From: JBPOFM01 sp041391925
GTDB taxonomy: Bacteria; Bacteroidota; Bacteroidia; Flavobacteriales; Flavobacteriaceae
NCBI GenBank assembly: GCA_041391925.1
Contig: JAWKNA010000006.1
Coordinates: 325,297-389,296, forward strand
DNA length: 64,000 nt
Direction of reading: 5' to 3'
This document shows positions 50,311-59,852 of the stretch, one piece after another. The first letter of the stretch is position 1. Each line of letters opens with the position of its first letter. A program made the position numbers and the translations under genes. A model generated the notes under the pieces. That model saw nothing but the letters and a program-made list of their open reading frames with translations. It was not told where the DNA came from and did no database searches.

Positions 50311-50346
50311 AAAATCCGATTCTTAATTGAATCGGATTTTTTATTT
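50311..50346 (+). terminator. terminator of the thrS-infC-rpmI-rplT operon
   Basis: Stem AAAATCCGATTC/GAATCGGATTTT (50311-50322 with 50329-50340) and a T tract. Confidence 0.9.
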
Positions 50347-50476
50347 TTTCAAAAGTGCATGTAAAAATTACTTTTAGATTGAGTTAACTTTTATAGCGAA
50401 ACGATTACTAACACAAAACTGATTTTAATAATTTTCGCTGATAATATTACCTTTAGGTAATACTAACAATTTTATT

Positions 50477-51286
50477 ATGAGAAAAATTGCCCTTTTAATT
50501 CTAGTTATGAGTTATGCAACTATAAATGCACAAAGCACTTCCCCATACGAATGGAAATGGGTACGTGATGGCATTTGGACAGGTGCTGCTTTTGGCACAA
50601 GTGCCTATGGATTAATACTCATAAAAAATAAAGATGACATTACAGAAGCAGATGTCAACGCTTTGGATGCTGACGATATCAATTTTATCGACCGTTGGGT
50701 TGCAGGTAATAGTTCAGAGTCAGCAAACAATATTAGTGATATCCCATTTGGAGCTTCGTTCATTTTACCGTTTGGTATGCTTTTCGATGATGAAATAAAT
50801 GACCATAGCGGCCAATTTATAGGTATGTATCTTCAGAGTTTATCAACTACTTCAGCCCTATACACAATGACAGCAGGTTTAGTAAATCGTACCAGGCCTT
50901 ATGTGTATGACGAAAATGAAAGCTTGAGCAGAAGAACTAGCAAAAATGGCCAACGTGCTTTCTATTCTGGACATGTAGCTGCCGCAGCAACAGCTACTTT
51001 TTTTGCAGCCAAGGTATATTGTGATTTCAATCCTGATGCGTCTGGTAAAGCCTATATATGGGCAGCTGCCGCAACCATTCCAGCTGCTGTAGGCTATTTG
51101 AGGTTACAGGCAGGGCAGCATTTCTTGACTGATGTTTTATTAGGATATGGACTTGGGGCTGCAACAGGGATTTTAATTCCAGAGATGCACAAAACAAAAA
51201 ATGCATCATTGGAAGTCACTCCTGTCGGAGGGAAAAACTTTAGAGGTGAAGATTATACTGGCTTGGCATTGAAATATTCTTTTTAA
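50477..51286 (+). CDS. PAP2-superfamily phosphatase
   Basis: 269 residues with a signal peptide (cleavage near TINAQ). PAP2 motifs in order: NRTRPYVYD, FYSGHVAAA (catalytic His in SGH) and RLQAGQHFLTDVLLGYGLG. Hydrolyses a lipid phosphate or similar substrate in the periplasm. The first motif lacks the usual leading lysine at its normal spacing. Confidence 0.88.
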   Translation: MRKIALLILVMSYATINAQSTSPYEWKWVRDGIWTGAAFGTSAYGLILIKNKDDITEADVNALDADDINFIDRWVAGNSSESANNISDIPFGASFILPFGMLFDDEINDHSGQFIGMYLQSLSTTSALYTMTAGLVNRTRPYVYDENESLSRRTSKNGQRAFYSGHVAAAATATFFAAKVYCDFNPDASGKAYIWAAAATIPAAVGYLRLQAGQHFLTDVLLGYGLGAATGILIPEMHKTKNASLEVTPVGGKNFRGEDYTGLALKYSF

Positions 51287-51299
51287 ATGCCGAGAGCTT

Positions 51300-52379
51300 T
51301 TATGTTGCTTTATGGATTGCAAACAACTTGAGTTCTTCTGATTTCCCTTCCAAAAGTTCATTTCCCAATGAGATGGCTTTGTATTTTTTACCCAAATTTA
51401 ATTTCAACAGCAATTCTTCTGATAAAAGTAAGGATTCATGATATTCATTGCATTGATCTTGAATACGTGAAGTCGTATTGATGACATCTCCATGATAAGC
51501 AAGTTCCTTTTTAATGGTTCCTACTTCCGCTATGATGATTTTACCCGAATGTAGACCAGCTTTAAATTCTGGTACAACTCCATATTTTTTCATGTAATAT
51601 TTGGAATGCTTCCTTAGTTTATTATCATATTCAAAAAACAAATTAAGACAATTCAAATTCTTGATGCCTTTTTCCAACTTCCAACTCAACACAGCCTCAT
51701 CACCTACATATTGATAGATTTCTGCATGATATTTATTAACAATCCTATTGAGGTAATAAAAACAATCCTGAATAAATTGGCTGTATTTTAAATGCCCCAA
51801 TTCTTCTGCAATTGATGTTGAAGATTTTAAATCCAAAAACATTAAAACACGTTCTACTTCTCTGGGTTTTCTAAAACGTCCCATCAGCATTTTTGGAATC
51901 ACACCTTTTCCAAATTTATCGTTTGCAAGCCTCACAAAAGAAAACAGTAATGAACATATTATGAAGTAGGCTGTCACCAACCAAAATATACGATTGGAAA
52001 TCCACCAATATCGTTGGTTTGGAAAATCGACATTGACATAATCTTCAGCCAAATAAGCGATGAATGTTAGAGAAAATATCAGGAAAATAAAATAGATGAT
52101 TGATTTAAAAAGAATGATAAAGCCCAAATTCAAGGCCTTGGACAAGAATTTATCAAACAAAAATTCGATAATGGTATAAACTATCGCTACCATGACTCCT
52201 AAAACTATTCCAAACATCAAATATTCTGATACTGCAATTGCTTTACTCAAAGGGACTGCATTAACTTGCTCCTGATTTCTTCCATAATATCTAATCAATA
52301 TAAATAAGCAAAAAACAAATGACCAGAAAACAATCGAGTAAAAAAATAATTTGAAAAATTGTTTGAGCGCGTACAACAA
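51300..52379 (-). CDS. membrane-bound class III adenylate/guanylate cyclase-like protein
   Basis: 359 residues. Four membrane helices in the first 170 residues, then a class III cyclase domain: LMFLDLKSSTSIAEELG (metal-binding Asp), YQYVGDEAVLSW (second metal Asp), FKAGLHSGKIIIAEVG and YHGDVINTTSRIQ. Both metal-binding aspartates are kept, so it may be active. The start is TTG (52379 or 52376); no ATG is available. Whether it makes cAMP or another nucleotide is not known. Confidence 0.85.
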   Translation of the reverse strand: MLYALKQFFKLFFYSIVFWSFVFCLFILIRYYGRNQEQVNAVPLSKAIAVSEYLMFGIVLGVMVAIVYTIIEFLFDKFLSKALNLGFIILFKSIIYFIFLIFSLTFIAYLAEDYVNVDFPNQRYWWISNRIFWLVTAYFIICSLLFSFVRLANDKFGKGVIPKMLMGRFRKPREVERVLMFLDLKSSTSIAEELGHLKYSQFIQDCFYYLNRIVNKYHAEIYQYVGDEAVLSWKLEKGIKNLNCLNLFFEYDNKLRKHSKYYMKKYGVVPEFKAGLHSGKIIIAEVGTIKKELAYHGDVINTTSRIQDQCNEYHESLLLSEELLLKLNLGKKYKAISLGNELLEGKSEELKLFAIHKAT

Positions 52380-52526
52380 GTGTAATAATTATAAGTGAGT
52401 TCGTATTAAATTTAAAAGTAAGAAAATATGTTGGTTTCGTGATAAATCCTTTTTTGATTTATAAACAAAGGAGAGACACAAATTTCAATACATTTTCCAC
52501 ATGAAACCGTTCAATAGAAAATGAAA

Positions 52527-53786
52527 TTAAGTCTTCTGATTTTTCTTTTTTGCGGCCGGAAACAAGACATTGTTTAGAATCAATCGATATCCAGGTGACG
52601 TTGGATGAAGTTCTAGCTCCGTTTTGGGGTCACCTACCTTATGAGTGTAATCTTCTGGATCGTGACCTCCATAAAAAGTAAAAAAGCCTTTTCCCTTGAT
52701 GCCATGGATATATTTAGCTTCTCCATTGCTCTTATTTTCACCTAAAATCAAGACATTCGATTTAATTTCATCTCTGGTAAAAGAAGTGGTTTGCCCCATA
52801 AATCCTTTTATCAAAGCAGTGTGATTTTGGCACAACATCGTTGGTACGGGGTCCCACTTTGCCGAGAAATCCATGAGCGTAAAATAGTCTAGCGTTGGCA
52901 AAACTCTACGCTTTTCCGTCATATCAATGGATGAAAATTCATAGACATTCGGATTTCGTTCCAATATAAAATCCTTGAAAGCAAATGTTTTGTTATAATC
53001 AATTTCATTTTGATAGTTGGGGTCGCTGGCATCACCGTCGAACATAGGTTCGCAAATATCAACACCTTCAGCTGCCAATGCGATATCAAAACTATCGGTT
53101 GCACTGCACATAGCAAACATAAAACCGCCACCTATCACATAATTCCTAATTTTTAGAGCGACATCTAATTTTTCTTCTGATACTTTACTATAACCAAGTT
53201 TTGCAGCCAAAGCTTCAGCTTCTTTCTTTTCTTCAATATACCAAGCTGCCGATTTGTACGCACGATAGAATTTTCCGTATTGCCCAGTGAAATCTTCATG
53301 ATGCAGATGCAACCAATCATACATTACCAAGGCATCATTCAAAACTTCTTCATCATAAATAACATCGTATGGGATTTCGGCATAGGTCAAGACCATTGTA
53401 ACAGCATCATCCCATGGCAAATTTCCCTTTGGTGAATACACAGCAATTTTAGGGGCTTTTTCAAGAATCACAGCTTCCATGTTTTGTGAAGGGCTCGCAA
53501 TTAGGTTGAGAATTTCTTCGGTCTTGGCATCAGATAATACTTCAAAAGATACGCCACGTATTTGGCATTCACGTTGAATACTTTCTGTGTCTGGCAATAA
53601 AAATGAACCGCCTCGATAGTTGAGCAGCCAATTGACTTTGAGTTGTTTCTCAAGAGTCCAATAGGTAACACCATATGCTTTTAAATGGTTTTTTTGACCT
53701 TCGGCATCCATAGGAATCAGGATATAAGAAGCAAAAGTGCTCAAGGATATAAAAAGAAAACATATTGAGGCAACTATCTTTTTCAT
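52527..53786 (-). CDS. exported protein of the Bacteroidetes 'asparagine synthetase B' type
   Basis: 419 residues with a signal peptide (cleavage near TFASY), so it works in the periplasm. Motifs such as KIAVYSPKG, YVIGGGFMFAMCSATDSF and FFTFYGGHDPEDYTHKVGD suggest a flavodoxin-like or class I glutaminase-like fold. Homologues are often labelled asparagine synthetase B. I see none of the ATP-PPi loop (SGGxDS) or the N-terminal Cys glutaminase of AsnB, so the label is probably wrong. Real function unknown. Confidence 0.78.
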   Translation of the reverse strand: MKKIVASICFLFISLSTFASYILIPMDAEGQKNHLKAYGVTYWTLEKQLKVNWLLNYRGGSFLLPDTESIQRECQIRGVSFEVLSDAKTEEILNLIASPSQNMEAVILEKAPKIAVYSPKGNLPWDDAVTMVLTYAEIPYDVIYDEEVLNDALVMYDWLHLHHEDFTGQYGKFYRAYKSAAWYIEEKKEAEALAAKLGYSKVSEEKLDVALKIRNYVIGGGFMFAMCSATDSFDIALAAEGVDICEPMFDGDASDPNYQNEIDYNKTFAFKDFILERNPNVYEFSSIDMTEKRRVLPTLDYFTLMDFSAKWDPVPTMLCQNHTALIKGFMGQTTSFTRDEIKSNVLILGENKSNGEAKYIHGIKGKGFFTFYGGHDPEDYTHKVGDPKTELELHPTSPGYRLILNNVLFPAAKKKNQKT

Positions 53787-53853
53787 AGTTGAAATATACT
53801 CAAAAATTATACCTTAGAGAAATGCTTTAAGGAAATATTAGGTTAAATCGACT

Positions 53854-55404
53854 TTAAAAAGGCACATCATCGTCCTCTTCCTCCTCTTGGATTGGCGGAC
53901 CAAACGCATCCCTTGCAGAGGGATAATTATCGGATTTAAAGGTATCATCATTGGCAGCCGCATTCATCTTACTATGGAATTCATTGCCAAATGGCGTATC
54001 AAAATCATCCAAGTTATCGAACTTACCTAAATGTCCAATAAATTTCAAACGAATATTTTCCAAGCCGCCATTTCTGTGTTTTGCAACAATAAATTCTGCC
54101 TGCCCCTCGGTTGGTGTGTGTTCATCGTCGTCCCATTCGTCAATTTTGTAATATTCAGGACGATAAATGAACGATACAATATCCGCATCTTGCTCAATTG
54201 CTCCAGATTCACGAAGGTCTGAAAGCAATGGCCGTTTACTGCCTCCACGCGTTTCCACAGCACGTGATAATTGTGACAGGGCAATCACTGGAATACTCAA
54301 TTCCTTTGCTAAAGCTTTTAGATTACGGGAAATTGTGGATATTTCCTGTTCGCGATTGCCGCCTTTTTGACTTCCACCGGCAGTCATCAATTGTAAATAA
54401 TCAATCACAATCAATTTGATGCCATATTGTGATGACAACCGACGAGCTTTTGCGCGAAGATCGAAAATGGAAAGCGAAGGCGTATCATCGATAAACAATG
54501 GAGCTTTTTCGAGGGTTTTTACTTTGACATTCAATTGTTCCCATTCGTGTTTTTCAAGTTTTCCGGTACGTAATTTTTCAGAAGACAGACCTGTTTCGCT
54601 CGATATCAAACGAGTGATTAACTGTACCGAAGACATCTCCAAAGAGAAGAATGCCACGGGAATGTTTTGGTTCACGGCAATATTACGTGCCATCGATAGG
54701 GTCAAAGCTGTTTTACCCATACCAGGACGTGCAGCGACAATTATCAAATCACTTTCTTGCCATCCGGAAGTAAGTTTATCCAATTTGGTAAATCCTGACG
54801 GAATTCCACTCAAGCCTTCTTTATTGGCTATATCTTGAATTTTCTTTTTTGCCTGAATTACCAAGCTTTGAGATGTTTCGGTCGATTTTTTGATGTTTCC
54901 TTGTGTGACTTCGTATAATTTTGCTTCTGCATTGTCCAATAAGTCAAAAACATCCTTGGTTTCATCATACGCTTCCTCAATAATTTCGCTCGAAATTTTT
55001 ATTAAGCTTCGCTGGATGAATTTCTGGAGAATGATACGTGCATGAAACTCAATATGTGCCGAAGAGGACACTCTTTGGGTTAAGGAAATAAGGTAAAAAT
55101 CGCCACCGACCAATTCTAGTTTTGAATCTTTTTTGAGTTGACTAGAAACGGTTAATAAGTCTACTGGCTCACTGTTTTCGAATAATTTAAAAATGGCCTC
55201 AAAGATATGTTTATGGGCATCTTTATAGAACGCATCTGCACTCAAAATGTCAATGACTTCATCGACACCTTTTTTGTCAATCATCATAGCTCCAAGCACA
55301 ACTTCTTCTAAATCAATAGCTTGCGGTGGAATTTTTCCTTTTTCCAAACTAATGATTGTGCTTTTATCTACTTTGTATCCTGGGACTGGGTTGGGTTGTT
55401 TCAT
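53854..55404 (-). CDS. dnaB: replicative DNA helicase
   Basis: Hexameric helicase that unwinds DNA at the fork. N-terminal domain (PPQAIDLEEVVLGAMM), linker, RecA-like domain with Walker A ARPGMGKT (Lys231), SLEMSSVQL, Walker B LIVIDYLQLM, and the LSQLSRAVETRGG arginine-finger region. 516 residues with an acidic C-terminal tail (EEEEDDDVPF). Full length; no intein. Confidence 0.97.
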   Translation of the reverse strand: MKQPNPVPGYKVDKSTIISLEKGKIPPQAIDLEEVVLGAMMIDKKGVDEVIDILSADAFYKDAHKHIFEAIFKLFENSEPVDLLTVSSQLKKDSKLELVGGDFYLISLTQRVSSSAHIEFHARIILQKFIQRSLIKISSEIIEEAYDETKDVFDLLDNAEAKLYEVTQGNIKKSTETSQSLVIQAKKKIQDIANKEGLSGIPSGFTKLDKLTSGWQESDLIIVAARPGMGKTALTLSMARNIAVNQNIPVAFFSLEMSSVQLITRLISSETGLSSEKLRTGKLEKHEWEQLNVKVKTLEKAPLFIDDTPSLSIFDLRAKARRLSSQYGIKLIVIDYLQLMTAGGSQKGGNREQEISTISRNLKALAKELSIPVIALSQLSRAVETRGGSKRPLLSDLRESGAIEQDADIVSFIYRPEYYKIDEWDDDEHTPTEGQAEFIVAKHRNGGLENIRLKFIGHLGKFDNLDDFDTPFGNEFHSKMNAAANDDTFKSDNYPSARDAFGPPIQEEEEDDDVPF

Positions 55405-55520
55405 GTGAGCGAAAGTAAATAAATTGTTATGAAGAATGGCATTTTTAAAGAGTTCAATCTTAACAAGTCTTCAACAAATTAACTGTTGATAAGTAATTAA
55501 TATTGTTAATAGCGACAAAA

Positions 55521-55549
55521 AAAACTGAAGATGGGCTCTTCAGTTTTTT
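55521..55549 (-). terminator. terminator after accA
   Basis: Stem AAAACTGAAGA/TCTTCAGTTTT (55521-55531 with 55537-55547) with a five-base loop. It lies between accA and dnaB and ends accA transcription. Confidence 0.85.
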
Positions 55550-55570
55550 ATTGCAATTGGATATGTGAGT

Positions 55571-56524
55571 TTAACCTTTAAAAACTCCCATATTAGCATA
55601 TTTGTCCATACGCTTTTTGACCAAATCTTTTGGTGATAAGTTTTTTAATTCTTCGTACGATTTCTCAATCGCATCCCGGACTGCCAAAAATGTTCCCTCT
55701 CTGTCTGTATGAGCTCCACCCAGAGGCTCCTTGATGATATCATCCACTAAGTGTAATTTTTTCATATCTGTGGCTGTCAGCTTTAAAGCTTCGGCAGCCT
55801 GTTCTTTATATTCCCAGCTACGCCATAATATGGACGAACATGATTCTGGAGAAATCACCGAATACCATGTATTTTCAAGCATCAATACTTTATCGCCTAC
55901 TCCAATACCCAAGGCACCCCCAGACGCACCTTCTCCAATAATAACACAGATGATTGGTACTTTGAGACGTGTCATTTCCAAAATATTACGAGCTATTGCT
56001 TCACCTTGACCACGTTCTTCGGCCTCCAAACCAGGATAAGCACCAGGAGTGTCAATCAATGTCACAATGGGAATATTGAATTTTTCCGCTGACTTCATCA
56101 AGCGCAAGGCTTTACGGTAACCTTCCGGGTTTGACATCCCGAAATTTCTATACTGTCTTGTCTTGGTATTATACCCCTTTTGCTGACCAATGAACATATA
56201 ACTCTGATCACCTATTTTACCTAAACCGCCAACCATTGCCTTATCGTCTTTCACATTTCTGTCGCCGTGAAGCTCTAAAAACGTGTCACCACACAGTGCC
56301 CTGATGTGGTCCATGGTATAAGGCCTGTTTGGATGCCGCGATAACTGCACACGTTGCCAAGCAGTAAGATTTTTGTAGATTTCTTTTTTGGTTGCAACAA
56401 GCTTTTTTTCGATTTGCTTACAGGTCTCGGTGACATCCACGTCACTCTCCTCACCTATCACCTGGCACTTTTCCAGTTGTTCCTCTAGTTCTTTAATGGG
56501 AAGCTCAAATTCTAAATACTCCAT
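55571..56524 (-). CDS. accA: acetyl-CoA carboxylase carboxyltransferase subunit alpha
   Basis: First step of fatty-acid synthesis, with AccD and biotinylated AccB. 317 residues: N-terminal helices (LEFELPIKELEEQLEK), RHPNRPYTMDHI, FLELHGDRNVKDDKAMVGG, TLIDTPGAYPGLEAEERGQ and GEGASGGALGIGVGD. Full length. A minus-strand TATCTTTG -7 box lies at 56563-56556. Confidence 0.97.
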   Translation of the reverse strand: MEYLEFELPIKELEEQLEKCQVIGEESDVDVTETCKQIEKKLVATKKEIYKNLTAWQRVQLSRHPNRPYTMDHIRALCGDTFLELHGDRNVKDDKAMVGGLGKIGDQSYMFIGQQKGYNTKTRQYRNFGMSNPEGYRKALRLMKSAEKFNIPIVTLIDTPGAYPGLEAEERGQGEAIARNILEMTRLKVPIICVIIGEGASGGALGIGVGDKVLMLENTWYSVISPESCSSILWRSWEYKEQAAEALKLTATDMKKLHLVDDIIKEPLGGAHTDREGTFLAVRDAIEKSYEELKNLSPKDLVKKRMDKYANMGVFKG

Positions 56525-56568
56525 AGAAATTTAAGATTAATAAACGTTAAGTTTACAAAGATAGAAAT

Positions 56569-57483
56569 TTAATCGGCTTTAGTCGATAGGGAACTTTTCT
56601 TTTTAAATGATTTGAAATTTTTAAGAACCCCATCCATTAAAACCGTTAGCAGCACTAAAATAGCTCCATAATAAAATTGTGGGCTCATGGTTTCTGTTTC
56701 AGGAAATAGAATCAATGCCAATGTAATACCGTAAATAGGTTCTAGATTATAAGATAGAATCACTGTATAGGGACTTACATATTTCATCACATGGACAGCT
56801 CCAATAAAAGCATATGCTGTACAAATGGAAGCCAAAATGAAAAGAAAAACCCAATCAGAAGATGACAATATGAAAAATTCATTAGAAAATCCACCTTTGA
56901 AAATCAAAATAAATACAGTGATGAATATTACACCACTTATAAACTCATAAAAAGAAATAACCGTTGCAGTATGTTTTTCTATAAATTTTCCATTGATAAC
57001 CGCAAATAAAGTGGAAAACAAAGCAGATGACACCCCTAAGAGTATGCCATTGATGTATTTGATTTCACTTTGTGTAATAAGAAAGATTCCTATTACTACA
57101 ATAATCCCAAAAACAATCTCGTACCAAATGATTTTTCTTCTATAAATCAATGGTTCGATAAATGAAGCAAAAAAAGCACCTGTGGAAAACATGGCCAAGG
57201 TAATTGAAATATTGGATTGTTTGATGGCTTCAAAAAAAGTAATCCAATGGAGAGCAATGATAATTCCTGCACCAAAAAATCGAATCATGCTGCGTTTATC
57301 CACTCTAATTCTTAATCGAATTAATTTGATGTACACAAACATTAAAACCCCTGCTATCAGCATGCGAAACCATACCAAAGGAATGGAACCAATGGAAATA
57401 AGGTTACCCAAAATAGCGGTAAAACCCGCGATAAATACCAAGAAATGTAGGTGAAGGTAATTTGTGAGTTTAGCGTTTTGCAT
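56569..57483 (-). CDS. EamA/DMT-family transporter
   Basis: About 304 residues, ten membrane helices in two EamA halves. I start at 57483 (MQNAKLTNYLHLH), which overlaps lptG by 14 bases; the upstream in-frame ATG at 57519 would add 12 residues. The second half begins with INGILLGVSSALFSTLFAV and ends with a basic tail. Likely a metabolite exporter; substrate unknown. Confidence 0.88.
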   Translation of the reverse strand: MQNAKLTNYLHLHFLVFIAGFTAILGNLISIGSIPLVWFRMLIAGVLMFVYIKLIRLRIRVDKRSMIRFFGAGIIIALHWITFFEAIKQSNISITLAMFSTGAFFASFIEPLIYRRKIIWYEIVFGIIVVIGIFLITQSEIKYINGILLGVSSALFSTLFAVINGKFIEKHTATVISFYEFISGVIFITVFILIFKGGFSNEFFILSSSDWVFLFILASICTAYAFIGAVHVMKYVSPYTVILSYNLEPIYGITLALILFPETETMSPQFYYGAILVLLTVLMDGVLKNFKSFKKKSSLSTKAD

Positions 57484-58546
57484 TGTACAACATATAAACG
57501 GCCAATGCACCAAAAACAATATTAGGAAACCAAACAGCCACCAGTGGAGGGAAATCGGATTGTTCTGCCATCACACCGAACACTTTGTCGAAAAACACAT
57601 ATATCATGGCTATACTGATACCTATCGCTAGATTGACACCCATACCGCCTCTTCTTTTGACCGATGAAACCGCAACAGCAATAATCGTCAGAATAAAAAC
57701 AGAAACGGGTAAACTCCATTTTTTATATTTTACAACTTCGTATCGTCCAATATTGGAAGAACCCCTCGCTTTTTCCTTCTCTATAAAATTGTACAAATCA
57801 CCATAAGAAAGTGTTTCTGCAATATATTCCACAGGTGTGAGATCATCTATGTCAAAAGTAAAGAGTGTATCCTTACGTCTCGTAGTCTCAATAATATCAT
57901 TATGTTCACCAATGGTTCGTTTGACATAATTAAACAATTTGTAGGAGCTATCTTTTTCTGAATAGGTAATGGAATTTGCGAACATTTTGTACTTGAGTTT
58001 GTTGCCTTCAAAATGTTCATAGGTAAAATTGTTACCGATTTTCTGCTTCGTATCAAAATTGCTTACATAGATATAATCATTGTCGTTGATTTGCCTGAAA
58101 ATATTCTGTGTTTGCAATTCAGCAGACCTATTTTTTAGATGTTTGAATATGAATTGATTGTAACCTCTACTCGCTTTTGGAGCTAAATATAAACCAAGTA
58201 TTAAGGCAACAACCGAAACCACAGTGGCACCAATCATGTAAGGGCGCATAAACCTGAAATAGGAAACTCCAGAGCTCAGAAAAGCTACAATTTCAGTATT
58301 GTTTGCCAATTTGGAGGTAAACCAAATCACAGAAAGAAAAAGAAATAACGGAAACAGTAAATTCGCAAAGTAAATCGTAAAGTTGAGGTAATACATGGCT
58401 ACTTCTCCAAAAGGCACCTCGTTCTCCAGTATTTTCCCAATCTTTTCAGCAAGATTGACGGTAATGCCAATAGGAATGAACAACAACAACATCATCAAAA
58501 AAGTGAAGAGATAGCGTTTGAGTATGTACCAATCGAGTATTTTCAA
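57470..58546 (-). CDS. lptG: LPS export permease of the LptF/LptG (YjgP/YjgQ) family
   Basis: Inner-membrane part of the Lpt machine that moves lipopolysaccharide to the outer membrane. 358 residues: MKILDWYILKRYLFTFLMM, three helices, a periplasmic beta-jellyroll (residues 130-260) and three C-terminal helices, the standard layout. LptF and LptG are hard to tell apart; I lean to LptG. Follows tgt by 19 bases. Confidence 0.9.
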   Translation of the reverse strand: MKILDWYILKRYLFTFLMMLLLFIPIGITVNLAEKIGKILENEVPFGEVAMYYLNFTIYFANLLFPLFLFLSVIWFTSKLANNTEIVAFLSSGVSYFRFMRPYMIGATVVSVVALILGLYLAPKASRGYNQFIFKHLKNRSAELQTQNIFRQINDNDYIYVSNFDTKQKIGNNFTYEHFEGNKLKYKMFANSITYSEKDSSYKLFNYVKRTIGEHNDIIETTRRKDTLFTFDIDDLTPVEYIAETLSYGDLYNFIEKEKARGSSNIGRYEVVKYKKWSLPVSVFILTIIAVAVSSVKRRGGMGVNLAIGISIAMIYVFFDKVFGVMAEQSDFPPLVAVWFPNIVFGALAVYMLYNAKR

Positions 58547-58565
58547 TGTGTTTAACTATTAAGAA

Positions 58566-59696
58566 TTATAATCTGTGATTCATTTGCCTAACCATATTAT
58601 CTTTCCAATCCCTAAAATCCCCTGCTAAGATATGTTTTCTGGCCTCCCTTACCAACCATAAATAAAAACCAAGATTATGGATGGTTGCAATTTGAGCTGC
58701 CAAGCGTTCATTTACTGTAAATAGATGACGCAAATACGCTTTGGTATAATCGGTATCCACGTAGGTAATACCCATCTCATCAACTGGCGAAAAGTCTGCT
58801 TCCCATTTTTTGTTTTTGATATTGATGGTGCCATGTACTGTAAACAGCATGCCATTTCTTGCATTCCGTGTGGGCATAACGCAATCAAACATATCAATAC
58901 CCAACGCAATATTTTCAAGAATATTGATTGGCGTTCCAACACCCATTAGATATCTCGGCTTATCTTCGGGTAAAATAGCTGTGACTACATCTGTCATCGC
59001 ATACATTTCCTCCGCAGGTTCACCTACCGAAAGCCCTCCAATAGCATTCCCCTCAGCTCCAACATTTGCAATGTATTCCGCGGATTGTTGTCGTAAATCT
59101 TTATACGTACTGCCTTGGACTATAGGGAAAAAGGATTGACTAAATCCATATTTAAAAGGTAATTTTTCGAGATGATGGATGCATCTATCCAGCCAACGAT
59201 GAGTCATATGCATACTTCGCTGGGCATAGCGATAGTCACAAGGATAAGGAGTGCATTCATCAAAAGCCATGATAATGTCCGCTCCGATGGTGCGCTGGAT
59301 TTCCATCACATTTTCTGGTGTAAAGACGTGGTAACTTCCATCGATGTGTGATTTGAATTTAACACCCTCTTCTTTTATTTTCCGATTGGCAGACAATGAA
59401 TAGACTTGATAACCTCCAGAATCCGTCAAAATATTTCGGTCCCAATTCATAAATTTATGAAGCCCTCCAGCCTGTTCCAAAATTGAAGTTTGTGGACGCA
59501 AATACAGATGATATGTATTGCCCAAAATGATGTCGGGATTGATATCATTTTTCAATTCACGTTGATGCACTCCTTTTACAGAGCCAACAGTCCCAACAGG
59601 CATAAATATAGGGGTTTCAATAATGCCGTGATCAGTTACGATACTTCCAGCTCTTGCTTTGCTTTGTGAGTCTTTGGCTAGTAAATCAAATTTCAT
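58566..59696 (-). CDS. tgt: queuine tRNA-ribosyltransferase lacking the zinc cysteines
   Basis: Exchanges guanine-34 for preQ1 in GUN-anticodon tRNAs. Start at 59696 (MKFDLLAKDSQSKARAG). Catalytic parts are intact: LTDSGGYQVYSLS (general-acid/base Asp), GGLSVGEPAEEMYAM, and the nucleophile Asp in MFDCVMPTRNARNG. Around residues 305-325, where typical Tgt has CxCxxC before the SRAYLHHL helix, this protein reads MGITYVDTDYTKAYLRHL: all three cysteine positions are Gly, Thr and Asp. The later His (TIHNLGFY) remains. From memory this is common in flavobacterial Tgt. About 376 residues, full length. Confidence 0.94.
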   Translation of the reverse strand: MKFDLLAKDSQSKARAGSIVTDHGIIETPIFMPVGTVGSVKGVHQRELKNDINPDIILGNTYHLYLRPQTSILEQAGGLHKFMNWDRNILTDSGGYQVYSLSANRKIKEEGVKFKSHIDGSYHVFTPENVMEIQRTIGADIIMAFDECTPYPCDYRYAQRSMHMTHRWLDRCIHHLEKLPFKYGFSQSFFPIVQGSTYKDLRQQSAEYIANVGAEGNAIGGLSVGEPAEEMYAMTDVVTAILPEDKPRYLMGVGTPINILENIALGIDMFDCVMPTRNARNGMLFTVHGTINIKNKKWEADFSPVDEMGITYVDTDYTKAYLRHLFTVNERLAAQIATIHNLGFYLWLVREARKHILAGDFRDWKDNMVRQMNHRL

Positions 59697-59702
59697 AGGT
59701 GG

Positions 59703-59710
59703 CAAATATA
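59703..59710 (-). promoter_or_regulatory. -7 box next to the tgt start
   Basis: The minus strand reads TATATTTG, ending six bases before the tgt ATG, which implies a leader of about 2-3 bases. The nearest upstream TTG is only 14 bases away, shorter than normal. Confidence 0.5.
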
Positions 59711-59796
59711 AATAACATTAAATTCAACATCCTTAATAAAAACCAAAATTGTTAGCAAAACTGACGAATTCGTTAATAAGTGCAAGTAGTTCGTTT

Positions 59797-59826
59797 TTGA
59801 TTAAGGGTTTTAAAACTTTATTTTTG
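59797..59826 (+). promoter_or_regulatory. promoter of the split transketolase genes
   Basis: TTG at 59797-59799, 19 bases, TATTTTTG at 59819-59826: an exact match. Leader about 22 bases. Confidence 0.78.
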
Positions 59827-59852
59827 CTGCGGAAAAAACTAAAAGTTAAAGC

